Assembly (NCBI GenBank): GCA_025464895.1
Contig: JAODMG010000103.1
Coordinates: 1 to 33,077 of the forward strand
Reading direction: 5' to 3'
Length of the DNA stretch: 33,077 nucleotides
Source: Microbacteriaceae bacterium
GTDB taxonomy: Bacteria > Actinomycetota > Actinomycetes > Actinomycetales > Microbacteriaceae
The stretch's first letter is position 1, and each line of letters begins with the position of its first letter. Shown here one piece after another: positions 22,493-29,848 of this stretch. The translations under genes and the position numbers were made by a program. The notes under the pieces are model-generated. The model ran no database searches, was not told the origin of the DNA, and saw nothing but the letters and a program-made list of their open reading frames with translations.

Positions 22493-23254
22493 TCAGGCGT
22501 GCCCGCGCAGGATGGCCTGCTTCACCTCGGCGATCGCCTGCGTCACCTGGATGCCGCGGGGGCAGGCATCCGTGCAGTTGAAGGTCGTGCGGCAGCGCCA
22601 GACGCCCTCCTTGTCGTTCAGGATGTCGAGGCGTACCTGCGAGCCCTCATCGCGGGAGTCGAAGATGAAGCGGTGGGCGTTCACGATCGCGGCCGGTCCG
22701 AAGTACTGGCCGTCGGTCCAGAACACCGGGCAGCTTGAGGTGCAGGCCGCGCAGAGGATGCATTTGGTGGTGTCGTCGAAACGCTCACGCTGGGCAGGGG
22801 ACTGCAGGCGCTCCTTGCCGTCCTTCGGCTTGCTCGACGCCATCAGGAACGGCTGGACGTCCTTGAAGCTCTCGAAGAACGGGTCCATGTTGACGATGAG
22901 GTCCTTCTCGAGCGGAAGTCCCTTGATCGCCTCGACGTAGATCGGCTTCGAGATGTCGAGGTCTTTGAGCAGGGTCTTGCAGGCGAGACGGTTGCGTCCG
23001 TTGATGCGCATCGCGTCGGAGCCGCACACGCCGTGCGCGCAGGAACGGCGGAAGGTGAGCGACCCATCCTGCTCCCACTTGATCTTGTGGAGTGCGTCGA
23101 GCACGCGGTCGGTGCCCCGCATCTCGACGTCGAAGTCCTGCCAGCGCGGCTCGTCATCCACGTCTGGATCGAAGCGCCGGATGATGAGGGTCGCCATGAA
23201 GGTCGGGATCTCCTCAGGCACGGTTGGCTCGTTTTCGACGATGGCAGTGCTCAT
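22493..23254 (-). CDS. sdhB: Succinate dehydrogenase iron-sulfur subunit
   Basis: A 253-aa membrane-associated electron-transfer subunit of complex II, passing electrons from SdhA FAD to quinone. Seen: the [2Fe-2S] motif 'SCAHGVCGSD...LAC' (Cys72, Cys77, Asp80, Cys92; Asp in this position is normal, as in E. coli), the [4Fe-4S] motif 'CILCAACTSSCP' (165-176), and the later cysteines Cys221, Cys227 and Cys231 for the [4Fe-4S]/[3Fe-4S] clusters. It is intact. It begins 3 nt after the sdhA stop and is the last gene of the sdhC-sdhD-sdhA-sdhB operon. Confidence 0.97.
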   Translation of the reverse strand: MSTAIVENEPTVPEEIPTFMATLIIRRFDPDVDDEPRWQDFDVEMRGTDRVLDALHKIKWEQDGSLTFRRSCAHGVCGSDAMRINGRNRLACKTLLKDLDISKPIYVEAIKGLPLEKDLIVNMDPFFESFKDVQPFLMASSKPKDGKERLQSPAQRERFDDTTKCILCAACTSSCPVFWTDGQYFGPAAIVNAHRFIFDSRDEGSQVRLDILNDKEGVWRCRTTFNCTDACPRGIQVTQAIAEVKQAILRGHA

Positions 23255-23257
23255 TAC

Positions 23258-25072
23258 TCAGTACTTTCTTTCCATTGGAGGATAGTTCGTGATGACCACG
23301 GGCTTCCAGTCGAGCCGGATGTGTTCTCCCGCGTCGGCAGACTCTGGGTCGCCGGTCAGGTAGGCCATGGTGTGCACCAGGAAGTTCTCGTCGTCCCGCT
23401 TCGGGTAGTCCTCGCGCATGTGTCCGCCGCGGCTCTCCTTGCGGGAGCGCGCGGAGTAGACCAGCACCTCGGCGAGGTCGAGGAGGAATCCGAGTTCGAC
23501 CGCCTCGAGCAGGTCGGTGTTGAACCGCTTGCCCTTGTCCTGCACCTGGATGTTCTTGTAGCGGGCACGGAGCTTCTCGATCAGCTCGGTGACCTCCTGC
23601 AGCGACTCGTCGGTGCGGAAGATCTGGGCGTTGCGATCCATCGAGTCCTGCAGCTCCTTGCGGATGGCTGCGATCCGCTCTGTACCGTCGCCGCCGCGCA
23701 CCATATCCAGGATCTTCTTCACGCCGTCGGCCGGGGATTCCGGAAGGGGAACCCACTCCGCCGTCTTCACGTACTCGACGGCGTTCTTGCCCGCCCGCTT
23801 GCCGAACACGTTGATGTCGAGCAGGGAGTTGGTGCCGAGGCGGTTGGAGCCGTGCACGCTCACGCAGGCGCATTCGCCGGCGGCGTAGAGACCGGGGACC
23901 ACTTCGGTGTTGCTGCGCAGGACCTCGGCGTTGTTCGTGGTCGGGATGCCGCCCATCGCGTAGTGCGCGGTCGGCAGGACCGGAACCGGCTCGGTATACG
24001 GCTCAACGCCGAGATAGGTGCGCGCGAACTCGGTGATGTCCGGCAGCTTCTCGTCGATCACGGCCGGTTCGAGGTGGGTGATGTCGAGGTAGAGGTAGTC
24101 CTTGTTCGGTCCGGCCCCACGGCCCTCCCGGATCTCGAGCGCCATCGATCGGGCGACGATGTCGCGCGGCGCCAGGTCTTTCAGCGTCGGGGTGTACCGC
24201 TCCATGAATCGTTCGCCGCTCGCGTTTCGCAGGATCGCCCCTTCGCCGCGGGCTGCTTCCGAGAGCAGGATGCCGAGGCCGGCAAGTCCGGTCGGGTGGA
24301 ACTGGAAGAATTCCATGTCCTCGAGCGGCAGTCCCTTACGCCAGATGATCCCGACGCCGTCACCGGTGAGGGTGTGGGCGTTGGATGTCGTCTTGAAGAT
24401 TTTGCCGAAACCGCCGGTGGCAAAGATGATCGCCTTGCCCTGGAACACGTGCAGCTCGCCGGTGGCGAGCTCGTAGGCGACGACCCCGGACGGCTGGGGG
24501 ACCCCGTCGACCTCGGTCATCACCAGGTCGAGCACGTAATACTCGTTGAAGAAGTTGATGCCGAGCTTGACGCAGTTCTGGAACAGGGTCTGCAGGATCA
24601 TATGGCCGGTGCGGTCCGCGGCGTAGCAGGCGCGACGCACCGGGGCCGCCCCGTGCTCACGGGTGTGGCCGCCGAATCGACGCTGGTCGATCCGGCCGTC
24701 CGGCGTGCGGTTGAACGGCAGGCCCATGTTCTAGAGGTCGTGGACGGCGTCGATGGCCTCCTTGGCCAGGATCTCGGCCGCATCCTGGTCGACCAGGTAG
24801 TCGCCGCCCTTGACGGTGTCGTAGGTGTGCCACTCCCAGTTGTCTTCCTCGACGTTCGCGAGGGCGGCGGCCATGCCACCCTGCGCCGCACCAGTGTGGG
24901 ACCGGGTCGGGTAGAGCTTGGAGATGACGGCGGTCCTCGCGTGCGGTCCAGCCTCGATCGCCGCGCGCATCCCGGCCCCACCGGCACCGACGATGACGAT
25001 GTCGTGCTGGTGGTAGTGGACGCCGTCGATTACCGCGCCATCCACGTAGGCGCTGCTTGCCTCGTTCGCCAT
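23258..25072 (-). pseudogene. sdhA: Succinate dehydrogenase flavoprotein subunit, in-frame TAG
   Basis: This is the flavoprotein subunit of complex II. Read straight through, the gene runs from ATG 25072 to the TGA at 23258-23260, 605 codons, with every family block in one frame: FAD loop '[12 protein letters not shown]' (27-38), the covalent-FAD histidine His59 in '[10 protein letters not shown]', then 'MGLPFNRTPDGRIDQRRFGG', 'CYAADRTGHMIL' and 'HGSNRLGTNSLLDI'. Codon 114 is TAG, in 'AVHDL-stop-NMGLPF', where relatives have Glu (e.g. 'DLENMGLPF'). A GAG to TAG single-base change explains it. The ORF track therefore shows two pieces: 24731-25126 (131 aa) and 23258-24727 (489 aa). The ATG two codons after TAG could allow reinitiation. 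No other damage is seen. It could be a real nonsense mutation, a sequence error or readthrough. Confidence 0.9.
24731..24733 (-). other. Premature amber codon within sdhA
   Basis: TAG on the minus strand lies in CTC-TAG-AAC-ATG. It sits inside a TCTAGA hexamer (24730-24735). An A at plus-strand 24733 in place of C would convert GAG to TAG. Frames before and after the stop are the same, so this is a substitution, not a frameshift. Confidence 0.95.
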
Positions 25073-25524
25073 TACTGTGCCGGGCAGAAGGACGGGAGGA
25101 GCGCGGCTGCGGTTCCTGCTGGGCATGGGTCAAAGTTATAGATCACGAGGGTTCCAAGCAGGAGTAGTACGACGGTAGAAGCGATGAGCGCTCCCTTGAA
25201 AATGCCACGAAGGAGAGGTTTGTGGGCGTAATCGTTGACGATGGTGCGCATGCCGTTCGCACCATGGATGAGCGCGAGCCAGAGAAGCAGTGTGTCCCAG
25301 ACCTGCCAGAACGGCTGCGACAGCTTTCCGCCGACGAAGGCGAAGTCGATCGCCCGGACGCCGATGCCGACGTAGAGGTTGACGAAGAGGTGGCCGAAGA
25401 TGAGGACGACGAGGACGATGCCGCTCGCCCGCATGTAGATCCAGCCCCACTTCTCCACGTTGAAGCGGCGGGGACGGCGAACCGTCTGGGGAGCCCGAGG
25501 GGATTCGATCGTTACGCCGCTCAT
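25072..25524 (-). CDS. sdhD: Succinate dehydrogenase membrane anchor subunit
   Basis: A 150-aa hydrophobic anchor of complex II binding quinone and haem. Seen: three helices, '[21 protein letters not shown]' with His as a probable haem ligand, '[25 protein letters not shown]' and '[21 protein letters not shown]'. The helix-two motif HGANGMR is typical of actinobacterial SdhD. The ORF track begins at a GTG at 25527; the adjoining ATG 25524 overlaps the sdhC stop by one base (TGATG) and is preferred. Its own TAA overlaps the sdhA ATG by one base. The C-terminus holds two cysteines (CPAG, FCPAQ). Confidence 0.93.
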   Translation of the reverse strand: MSGVTIESPRAPQTVRRPRRFNVEKWGWIYMRASGIVLVVLIFGHLFVNLYVGIGVRAIDFAFVGGKLSQPFWQVWDTLLLWLALIHGANGMRTIVNDYAHKPLLRGIFKGALIASTVVLLLLGTLVIYNFDPCPAGTAAALLPSFCPAQ

Positions 25525-25979
25525 CACATCTCCGCAAACACGTTGGTCAGTTGACGGGGAGCGAAGCCGGCCATGAGCACGACCCAGAGCGCGATGACGA
25601 TCCAGAACATCAGTCGCTGGTGCTTCGCGCCGACGCTCCAGAAGTCGATCAGGATGATCCGCAGGCCGTTCAGGGCGTGGAAGCCGATCGCGGCGACCAG
25701 CGCCAGTTCTCCGAGGCCCATGATCGGCGTCTTGTATGTGCCGATGACCGCGTTATACGCGCCGGGGCTCACCCGGACGAGCGAGGTGTCCAGGATGTGC
25801 ACGAGTAGGAAGAAGAAGATCGCGACACCGGTGATGCGGTGGAGCACCCACGACCACATGCCTTCTCGGCCTCGGTAGAGGGTCCCACGAGGAGCCCGCG
25901 GTGCGCTGATCTTCTGACCTGATCGTTTCTTGGCTTCTGGCTCGGGTTCGGCCAGGGCCCCCGCCGTCTTCTCTGGCAC
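25524..25979 (-). CDS. sdhC: Succinate dehydrogenase cytochrome b556 subunit
   Basis: A 151-aa membrane anchor of complex II. Seen: a Lys/Arg-rich N-terminus, the family start 'YRGREGMWSWVLHRITGVAIFFFLLVHILDTSLV' with the haem/quinone histidines, then 'GELALVAAIGFHALNGLRIILIDF' and a third helix 'LMFWIVIALWVVLMAGF'. The track begins at a TTG (25985), but an AGGGAGG ribosome binding site is correctly spaced (about 7 nt) for the GTG at 25979, which I choose. It is the first gene of the operon, with a palindrome about 115 bp upstream of the start. Confidence 0.93.
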   Translation of the reverse strand: MPEKTAGALAEPEPEAKKRSGQKISAPRAPRGTLYRGREGMWSWVLHRITGVAIFFFLLVHILDTSLVRVSPGAYNAVIGTYKTPIMGLGELALVAAIGFHALNGLRIILIDFWSVGAKHQRLMFWIVIALWVVLMAGFAPRQLTNVFAEM

Positions 25980-26097
25980 GAGCAACCCTCCCTGCGGATG
26001 ATTCAGCCCCGGCTGCGGGGCGTGCGTGAGTGCAATCTATGGACGGCTTCCAGTGTATTCCCGTGCTCACGATCGCGAGGCCACCGTGGGCCGAAAT

Positions 26098-26115
26098 TAG
26101 CTTGATATCGAGATA
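26098..26115. promoter_or_regulatory. Palindrome upstream of the sdh operon
   Basis: TAGCTTGATATCGAGATA (minus strand TATCTCGATATCAAGCTA) is an 18-bp dyad around GATATC with 7 of 9 base pairs matched. It lies between the end of the glycosyltransferase gene and sdhC. It is AT-rich in a GC-rich background, which favours a regulator or promoter site. The protein binding it is not identified. Confidence 0.45.
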
Positions 26116-26121
26116 TATTGC

Positions 26122-27255
26122 TCAGCGAACCGCGAGGGCGCCGCGTCGGTGAGCGATGGCCACGGTGTAGTGGCCGATCAGCTCCCCGCAGATCGAGTCC
26201 CAGGAGCGGTCCAGCACCGAGCGGCGCCCCGCTTCGCCCATCCGTAGCCTCATGGCGTCGTCGCCGGCCAGCATCGAGACGAATTCGCGAAGGGCGAAAC
26301 CGTCATCCGGCTCGAACAGGAAGCCGTTCTGCCCATGGCTCACCAGGTCGATCGGGCCGCCCGCCCTCGGGGCCACGACCGGAACTCCGCTGGCCTGCGA
26401 CTCCTGCAGCGTCTGCCCGAAGGTCTCCTCCGAGCCGGTGTGGACGAACAGGTCGAAGCTCGCGTACGCCCGCGCGAGGTCCTGCCCGGTCAGCGTGCCG
26501 AGGTAGCTGACCGCCATGCCCTTGAGTTCGCGCTTCACGCTCGGCAGCGACGGGCCGTCCCCGACGATCGCCAGCCGGATGTTCGGCAAACCTCGCAGCG
26601 CTGCCAGCCGCTCCAGCTGCTTCTCCGGTGCGACCCGGCCGACGTAGCCAACGATCGTCTCTCCCTGCGGGGCGAGACGCCGTCGAAGGCGGTCGGTGGC
26701 GGGGTCGAGACGGTTGCGCGGGTGATAGCGCACGAGATCGACCCCGCGACCCCAGCGCGCGAGGCGTTCGACCCCGGCGTCGCCGAGATCCTGCATCGAT
26801 GCGGATGACGGGGCGAGCGTCACATCCGCACCGTCGTGAACCCAGCGCACCAGGCGCCAGGCAAGGCCGGATGCCCGCCCGAGGCGATTCCTGCGGGCGT
26901 AGCCTGCGACATCCGTCTGGAAGACCGCGACCGAGGCGATCCCCAGCCGACCGCTCGCGGCGATGGCCTGCGCTCCGAGGAGGAAGGGGGATGCCGCGTG
27001 CAGGACGTCCGGCCTGAAGTCCCCGAGGAGCTTCTGCACATGGGGGCTCGGCAGCCCGACCGGGAATTGCCGGTAGGCGATCGCCGGGACCTGATGGATG
27101 GGGAATCCCGCATAGCTCTTCGGCGCGCCGGCGGCAGGAGAGATGACCATCGCGTCGTGCCCGTTGTCGCGCAGGTATTCGAGCACTTTGCAGACGCTCG
27201 TCGTGACGCCGTTGAGGGTGGGCAGGAAGCTCTCGCTGACGATTGCGACACGCAT
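26122..27255 (-). CDS. GT4 glycosyltransferase, MgtA-like mannosyltransferase
   Basis: A 377-aa GT-B fold retaining glycosyltransferase. Seen: the N-terminal 'MRVAIVSESFLPTLNGVTTSV' signature shared with mycobacterial MgtA/PimB-like enzymes, 'GYVGRVAPEKQLERL' (about 218-232) as the nucleotide-sugar region, and the EX7E motif within 'EETFGQTLQESQASGVPVVAP'. These relatives use GDP-mannose to mannosylate membrane glycolipids that anchor lipomannan. The divergent neighbour makes GDP-mannose, which supports a GDP-mannose donor (inference). A GGAG ribosome binding site precedes ATG 27255. The exact acceptor is not known. Confidence 0.9.
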   Translation of the reverse strand: MRVAIVSESFLPTLNGVTTSVCKVLEYLRDNGHDAMVISPAAGAPKSYAGFPIHQVPAIAYRQFPVGLPSPHVQKLLGDFRPDVLHAASPFLLGAQAIAASGRLGIASVAVFQTDVAGYARRNRLGRASGLAWRLVRWVHDGADVTLAPSSASMQDLGDAGVERLARWGRGVDLVRYHPRNRLDPATDRLRRRLAPQGETIVGYVGRVAPEKQLERLAALRGLPNIRLAIVGDGPSLPSVKRELKGMAVSYLGTLTGQDLARAYASFDLFVHTGSEETFGQTLQESQASGVPVVAPRAGGPIDLVSHGQNGFLFEPDDGFALREFVSMLAGDDAMRLRMGEAGRRSVLDRSWDSICGELIGHYTVAIAHRRGALAVR

Positions 27256-27269
27256 CGCGGCTCCGTTCA

Positions 27270-27292
27270 GGCTCGGTTCCTGAACCGTAGCC
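27270..27292. promoter_or_regulatory. Dyad in the glycosyltransferase/manC divergent region
   Basis: GGCT-c-GGTTC-ct-GAACC-gt-AGCC forms two nested inverted repeats in the 86-bp divergent promoter region. It lies in the leader/promoter of the minus-strand glycosyltransferase gene and about 40 bp upstream of the manC -10. It may be an operator shared by both genes or a leader hairpin. Confidence 0.35.
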
Positions 27293-27329
27293 AGCGGGAA
27301 TGTCCAGCTGATGAATGCCGTCTTAAGTC

Positions 27330-27335
27330 TAAGGT
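27330..27335 (+). promoter_or_regulatory. Leaderless-type -10 box of manC
   Basis: TAAGGT ends exactly 6 nt before the ATG at 27342. No Shine-Dalgarno sequence is present. Confidence 0.45.
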
Positions 27336-27341
27336 TGGTCC

Positions 27342-28481
27342 ATGCAAGCCCATAGAGATGTACAGGATCGGCCGGATGGTCTCGACCGTTTTTACAGCAT
27401 CATCCCTGCGGGCGGCATCGGTTCTCGCCTGTGGCCTCTGTCCAGGGCGGATGCCCCCAAGTTCCTGCACGACCTGACCGGCTCGGGCAAGACGCTGCTT
27501 CGCGGCACCTGGGACCGGTTGCTCCCGATCTCCGGCGTCGATCGGATCATGGTGGTCACCGGGCGCGCGCATCGGGCGGCGGTCGAGGTTCAGCTCCCCG
27601 ACCTCGCCGACCTGAACGTGGTGCTCGAGAGCGAGCCGAAGGATTCCTCTGCGGCCATCGGGCTGGCGGCCGCGATCCTCCGCCATCGCGAGCCGAACGT
27701 CATCATCGGGTCGTTCGCGGCCGACCACGTGATTTCAGACACCCGCGGGTTCAAGCGGGCCGTGGTCCAGGCGGTCGCCGTGGCCGACGCCGGCTACATC
27801 GCCACCATCGGCATCACACCGACAGAGCCGGCGATCGGCTTCGGCTACATCCACTGCAGCGAGCACCTCGACATCCCCGGCGCACCGAGCGCGGTCGGGG
27901 TCGACTCGTTCGTGGAGAAACCAGACCTGGCGACCGCGGAGAAGTACCTGGCCGCGGGGGACTACCTCTGGAATGCCAGCATGTTCATCTCGAGAGCCGA
28001 CGTGCTCCTCGACCAGTTGGGCGAGTCGGAGCCGGAGCTCCTGGCCGGACTCACTGAGCTCGCAGAGGCCTGGGACACCCCGCGCCGCGGCGCCGTCGTC
28101 GACCAGGTCTGGCCGCGGCTCAAGAAGATCGCGATCGACTACACCGTCGCAGAGCCGGCGGCGGCCGCCGGTCGTCTCGCCGTCGTCCCGGGCGACTTCG
28201 ACTGGGACGATGTCGGCGACTTCGCCTCGATCGCCAAGCTCCACTCGGCCGGCCGCAAGTCGGATCTCGCCATCCTCGGCGAGAACGCCAGGGTGCTCGC
28301 GGATGCATCGAGCGGCGTCGTCATCAGCCAGAGCGGTCGCCTCATCTCGCTGATCGGCGTGAGCGACATCGTCGTCGTCGACACTCCGGATGCCCTGCTC
28401 GTGACCACGACGGCGAACGCCCAGCGGGTCAAGGCGGTCGTTGACGCACTCAAGCTCTCCGGGCGCAGCGACATCCTCTGA
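27342..28481 (+). CDS. manC: Mannose-1-phosphate guanylyltransferase
   Basis: A 379-aa nucleotidyltransferase making GDP-mannose from mannose 1-phosphate and GTP. Seen: the pyrophosphorylase signature 'IIPAGGIGSRLWPLSRADAP' with the catalytic lysine of 'PKFL' (21-42), 'IGSFAADHVI' (122-131), 'FVEKPDLATAEKYLAAGDYLW' (190-210) and 'GDFDWDDVGDF' (284-294). There is no C-terminal isomerase domain, so it is monofunctional, as in actinobacteria. The start is supported by a TAAGGT box 6 nt before the ATG. It is divergent from the MgtA-like glycosyltransferase that probably uses its product. Confidence 0.94.
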   Translation: MQAHRDVQDRPDGLDRFYSIIPAGGIGSRLWPLSRADAPKFLHDLTGSGKTLLRGTWDRLLPISGVDRIMVVTGRAHRAAVEVQLPDLADLNVVLESEPKDSSAAIGLAAAILRHREPNVIIGSFAADHVISDTRGFKRAVVQAVAVADAGYIATIGITPTEPAIGFGYIHCSEHLDIPGAPSAVGVDSFVEKPDLATAEKYLAAGDYLWNASMFISRADVLLDQLGESEPELLAGLTELAEAWDTPRRGAVVDQVWPRLKKIAIDYTVAEPAAAAGRLAVVPGDFDWDDVGDFASIAKLHSAGRKSDLAILGENARVLADASSGVVISQSGRLISLIGVSDIVVVDTPDALLVTTTANAQRVKAVVDALKLSGRSDIL

Positions 28482-28598
28482 TCCGTTTGGCCTGTGGCCA
28501 TCGATGGGGCGGCAACCGTCTCCGGTGCTCGACGTCACGAAAGCGTAACGAAGGCCGTCGCTGCCGTCTGCGGGGGGATCGGGGCATCCCGCGCTCGG

Positions 28599-28604
28599 TA
28601 ACGT
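28599..28604 (+). promoter_or_regulatory. -10 box of first BMP lipoprotein gene (leaderless type)
   Basis: TAACGT ends 7 nt before the ATG at 28612. No ribosome binding site lies between. Confidence 0.4.
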
Positions 28605-28611
28605 CCGAGAT

Positions 28612-29673
28612 ATGTCGAAAATTCTCCTGCGTTCGAGCGTTGTCATCGCTGCGGCCGTGATTGCCCTCTCCGGTTGTGCCTCAGCGCCAGGGACATCGTC
28701 GAGTCCGAGCGCGGCGAGCTTCTGCGCTCGCATGGTCACCAACTCGGGAGGACTGCAGGATCGCTCGTTCAACGAGTCGAGCTGGGCAGGGCTGCAGAAG
28801 GCGGAGGAGGACGACAACATCGCCGCCAGGGTGCTCGTGTCGAACTCCGAGAGCGACCTCACGCCGAACGTCGACCAGGCCGTCGCGAGTGGGTGCGGAT
28901 TCGTGTTGACAGTCGGCTATGAACTGGCGCCGGCGACGGAGAAGGCCGCCAAGGCCAATCCGAAGACGGACTTCGCCATCGTCGACGAGACGGTCGTTGC
29001 CCCCAACGTTAAGCCGATCATCTTCGATACAGCACAGGCGTCCTACCTTGCCGGCTACCTCGCGGCCGGCGTGAGTAAGACCGGGACGGTGGCGACCTTC
29101 GGCGGAAGCAGCCAGCCTCCCGTAAACCTCTTCATGGACGGCTTCGTCGACGGCGTCGCGAAATACAACCAGGTGCACGGCACAACCGTCCGCGCCCTCG
29201 GCTGGAGCAAGTCGGCCCAGGATGGAGTGTTCACCGGGGATTTCGAAGACACTGCGAAGGGGCTGACCGTCACCCAGAACCTGATCGACCAGGGAGCGGA
29301 TGTCATCCTCCCGGTCGCCGGGCAGGTCGGAGAGGGTGCGGCGGCGGCGGCGCTCGCGGCCGGGCACGTCTCGATCATCTGGGTGGACAACGACGGCTAC
29401 GACACACTTCCGGCCAAATACCGCGGGATCGTGCTGACCTCTGTGTTGAAGAACACCCAGGATGCCGTCGCCGGCATCGCGAAATCCAGCAAAGACAACA
29501 GCTTCACCAACAGCCCATTCGTTGGAACGCTGAAGAACGGTGGAGTCGGCATCGCGGGTTTCCACGATCTTGCGTCGTCGGTGAGCGCGAAGCTCGCCTC
29601 GGAGGTAAAAGATCTTCAGTCGCAGATCATCGCGGGAAAGATCGAAGTCATCTCGCCCAGCACGCCGAAGTAG
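28612..29673 (+). CDS. BMP-family ABC transporter substrate-binding lipoprotein, copy 1
   Basis: A 353-aa surface lipoprotein of the BMP/PnrA-like family, the receptor of nucleoside-type ABC importers. Seen: a signal peptide with lipobox ALSGC (Cys22), 'RMVTNSGGLQDRSFNESSWAGL' (the ligand-site opening of the family), 'DTAQASYLAGYLAAG', 'GLTVTQNLIDQGADVILPVAG' and 'GTLKNGGVGIAGFHD'. A paralogue follows 175 bp later and shares the 'NLIDQGADVI' and 'GTLKNGGVGIA' blocks, indicating tandem duplication. The ligand is probably a nucleoside, judged from family knowledge only. Confidence 0.92.
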   Translation: MSKILLRSSVVIAAAVIALSGCASAPGTSSSPSAASFCARMVTNSGGLQDRSFNESSWAGLQKAEEDDNIAARVLVSNSESDLTPNVDQAVASGCGFVLTVGYELAPATEKAAKANPKTDFAIVDETVVAPNVKPIIFDTAQASYLAGYLAAGVSKTGTVATFGGSSQPPVNLFMDGFVDGVAKYNQVHGTTVRALGWSKSAQDGVFTGDFEDTAKGLTVTQNLIDQGADVILPVAGQVGEGAAAAALAAGHVSIIWVDNDGYDTLPAKYRGIVLTSVLKNTQDAVAGIAKSSKDNSFTNSPFVGTLKNGGVGIAGFHDLASSVSAKLASEVKDLQSQIIAGKIEVISPSTPK

Positions 29674-29848
29674 AAGCAGAGACAACCCGAAGTGCAGAGG
29701 CACATTTCCTAAACATTTCGGCACCATCGCGGCTTTGTAACTGTTAGGCGACGGCACCCTATTCGGCCCCGTACGTCCTCGCAACTTTGGGTAAGTTATA
29801 CACAACTAAGTCCCAGCTTTCCTGCTGGGCAGCACCTTGGAGGACACC
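29674..29848 (+). promoter_or_regulatory. Leader region of second BMP lipoprotein gene
   Basis: This 175-bp gap contains a -10-like TATACA (29797-29802), a dyad AACTT-n5-AAGTT (29783-29797) next to it, and a hairpin CCCAGC-n6-GCTGGG (29812-29829) between it and the GGAGGA ribosome binding site. The second receptor gene therefore has its own promoter region. No terminator with a T-run follows copy 1. Confidence 0.4.

Noticed and set aside
22983-23046. Asp instead of Cys in the SdhB [2Fe-2S] motif as a defect
   Set aside because: The CGSD form is normal in SdhB proteins, including E. coli, so it is not a lost ligand.
23033-25141. 702-aa plus-strand ORF opposite sdhA/sdhB
   Set aside because: It is a shadow of the sdh genes with no recognisable domain. 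Its length reflects the high-GC antisense frame and not a gene replacing the broken sdhA.
28488-28500. TGGCC-TGT-GGCCA hairpin after manC as an intrinsic terminator
   Set aside because: The stem is only 5 bp and no T-run follows it.
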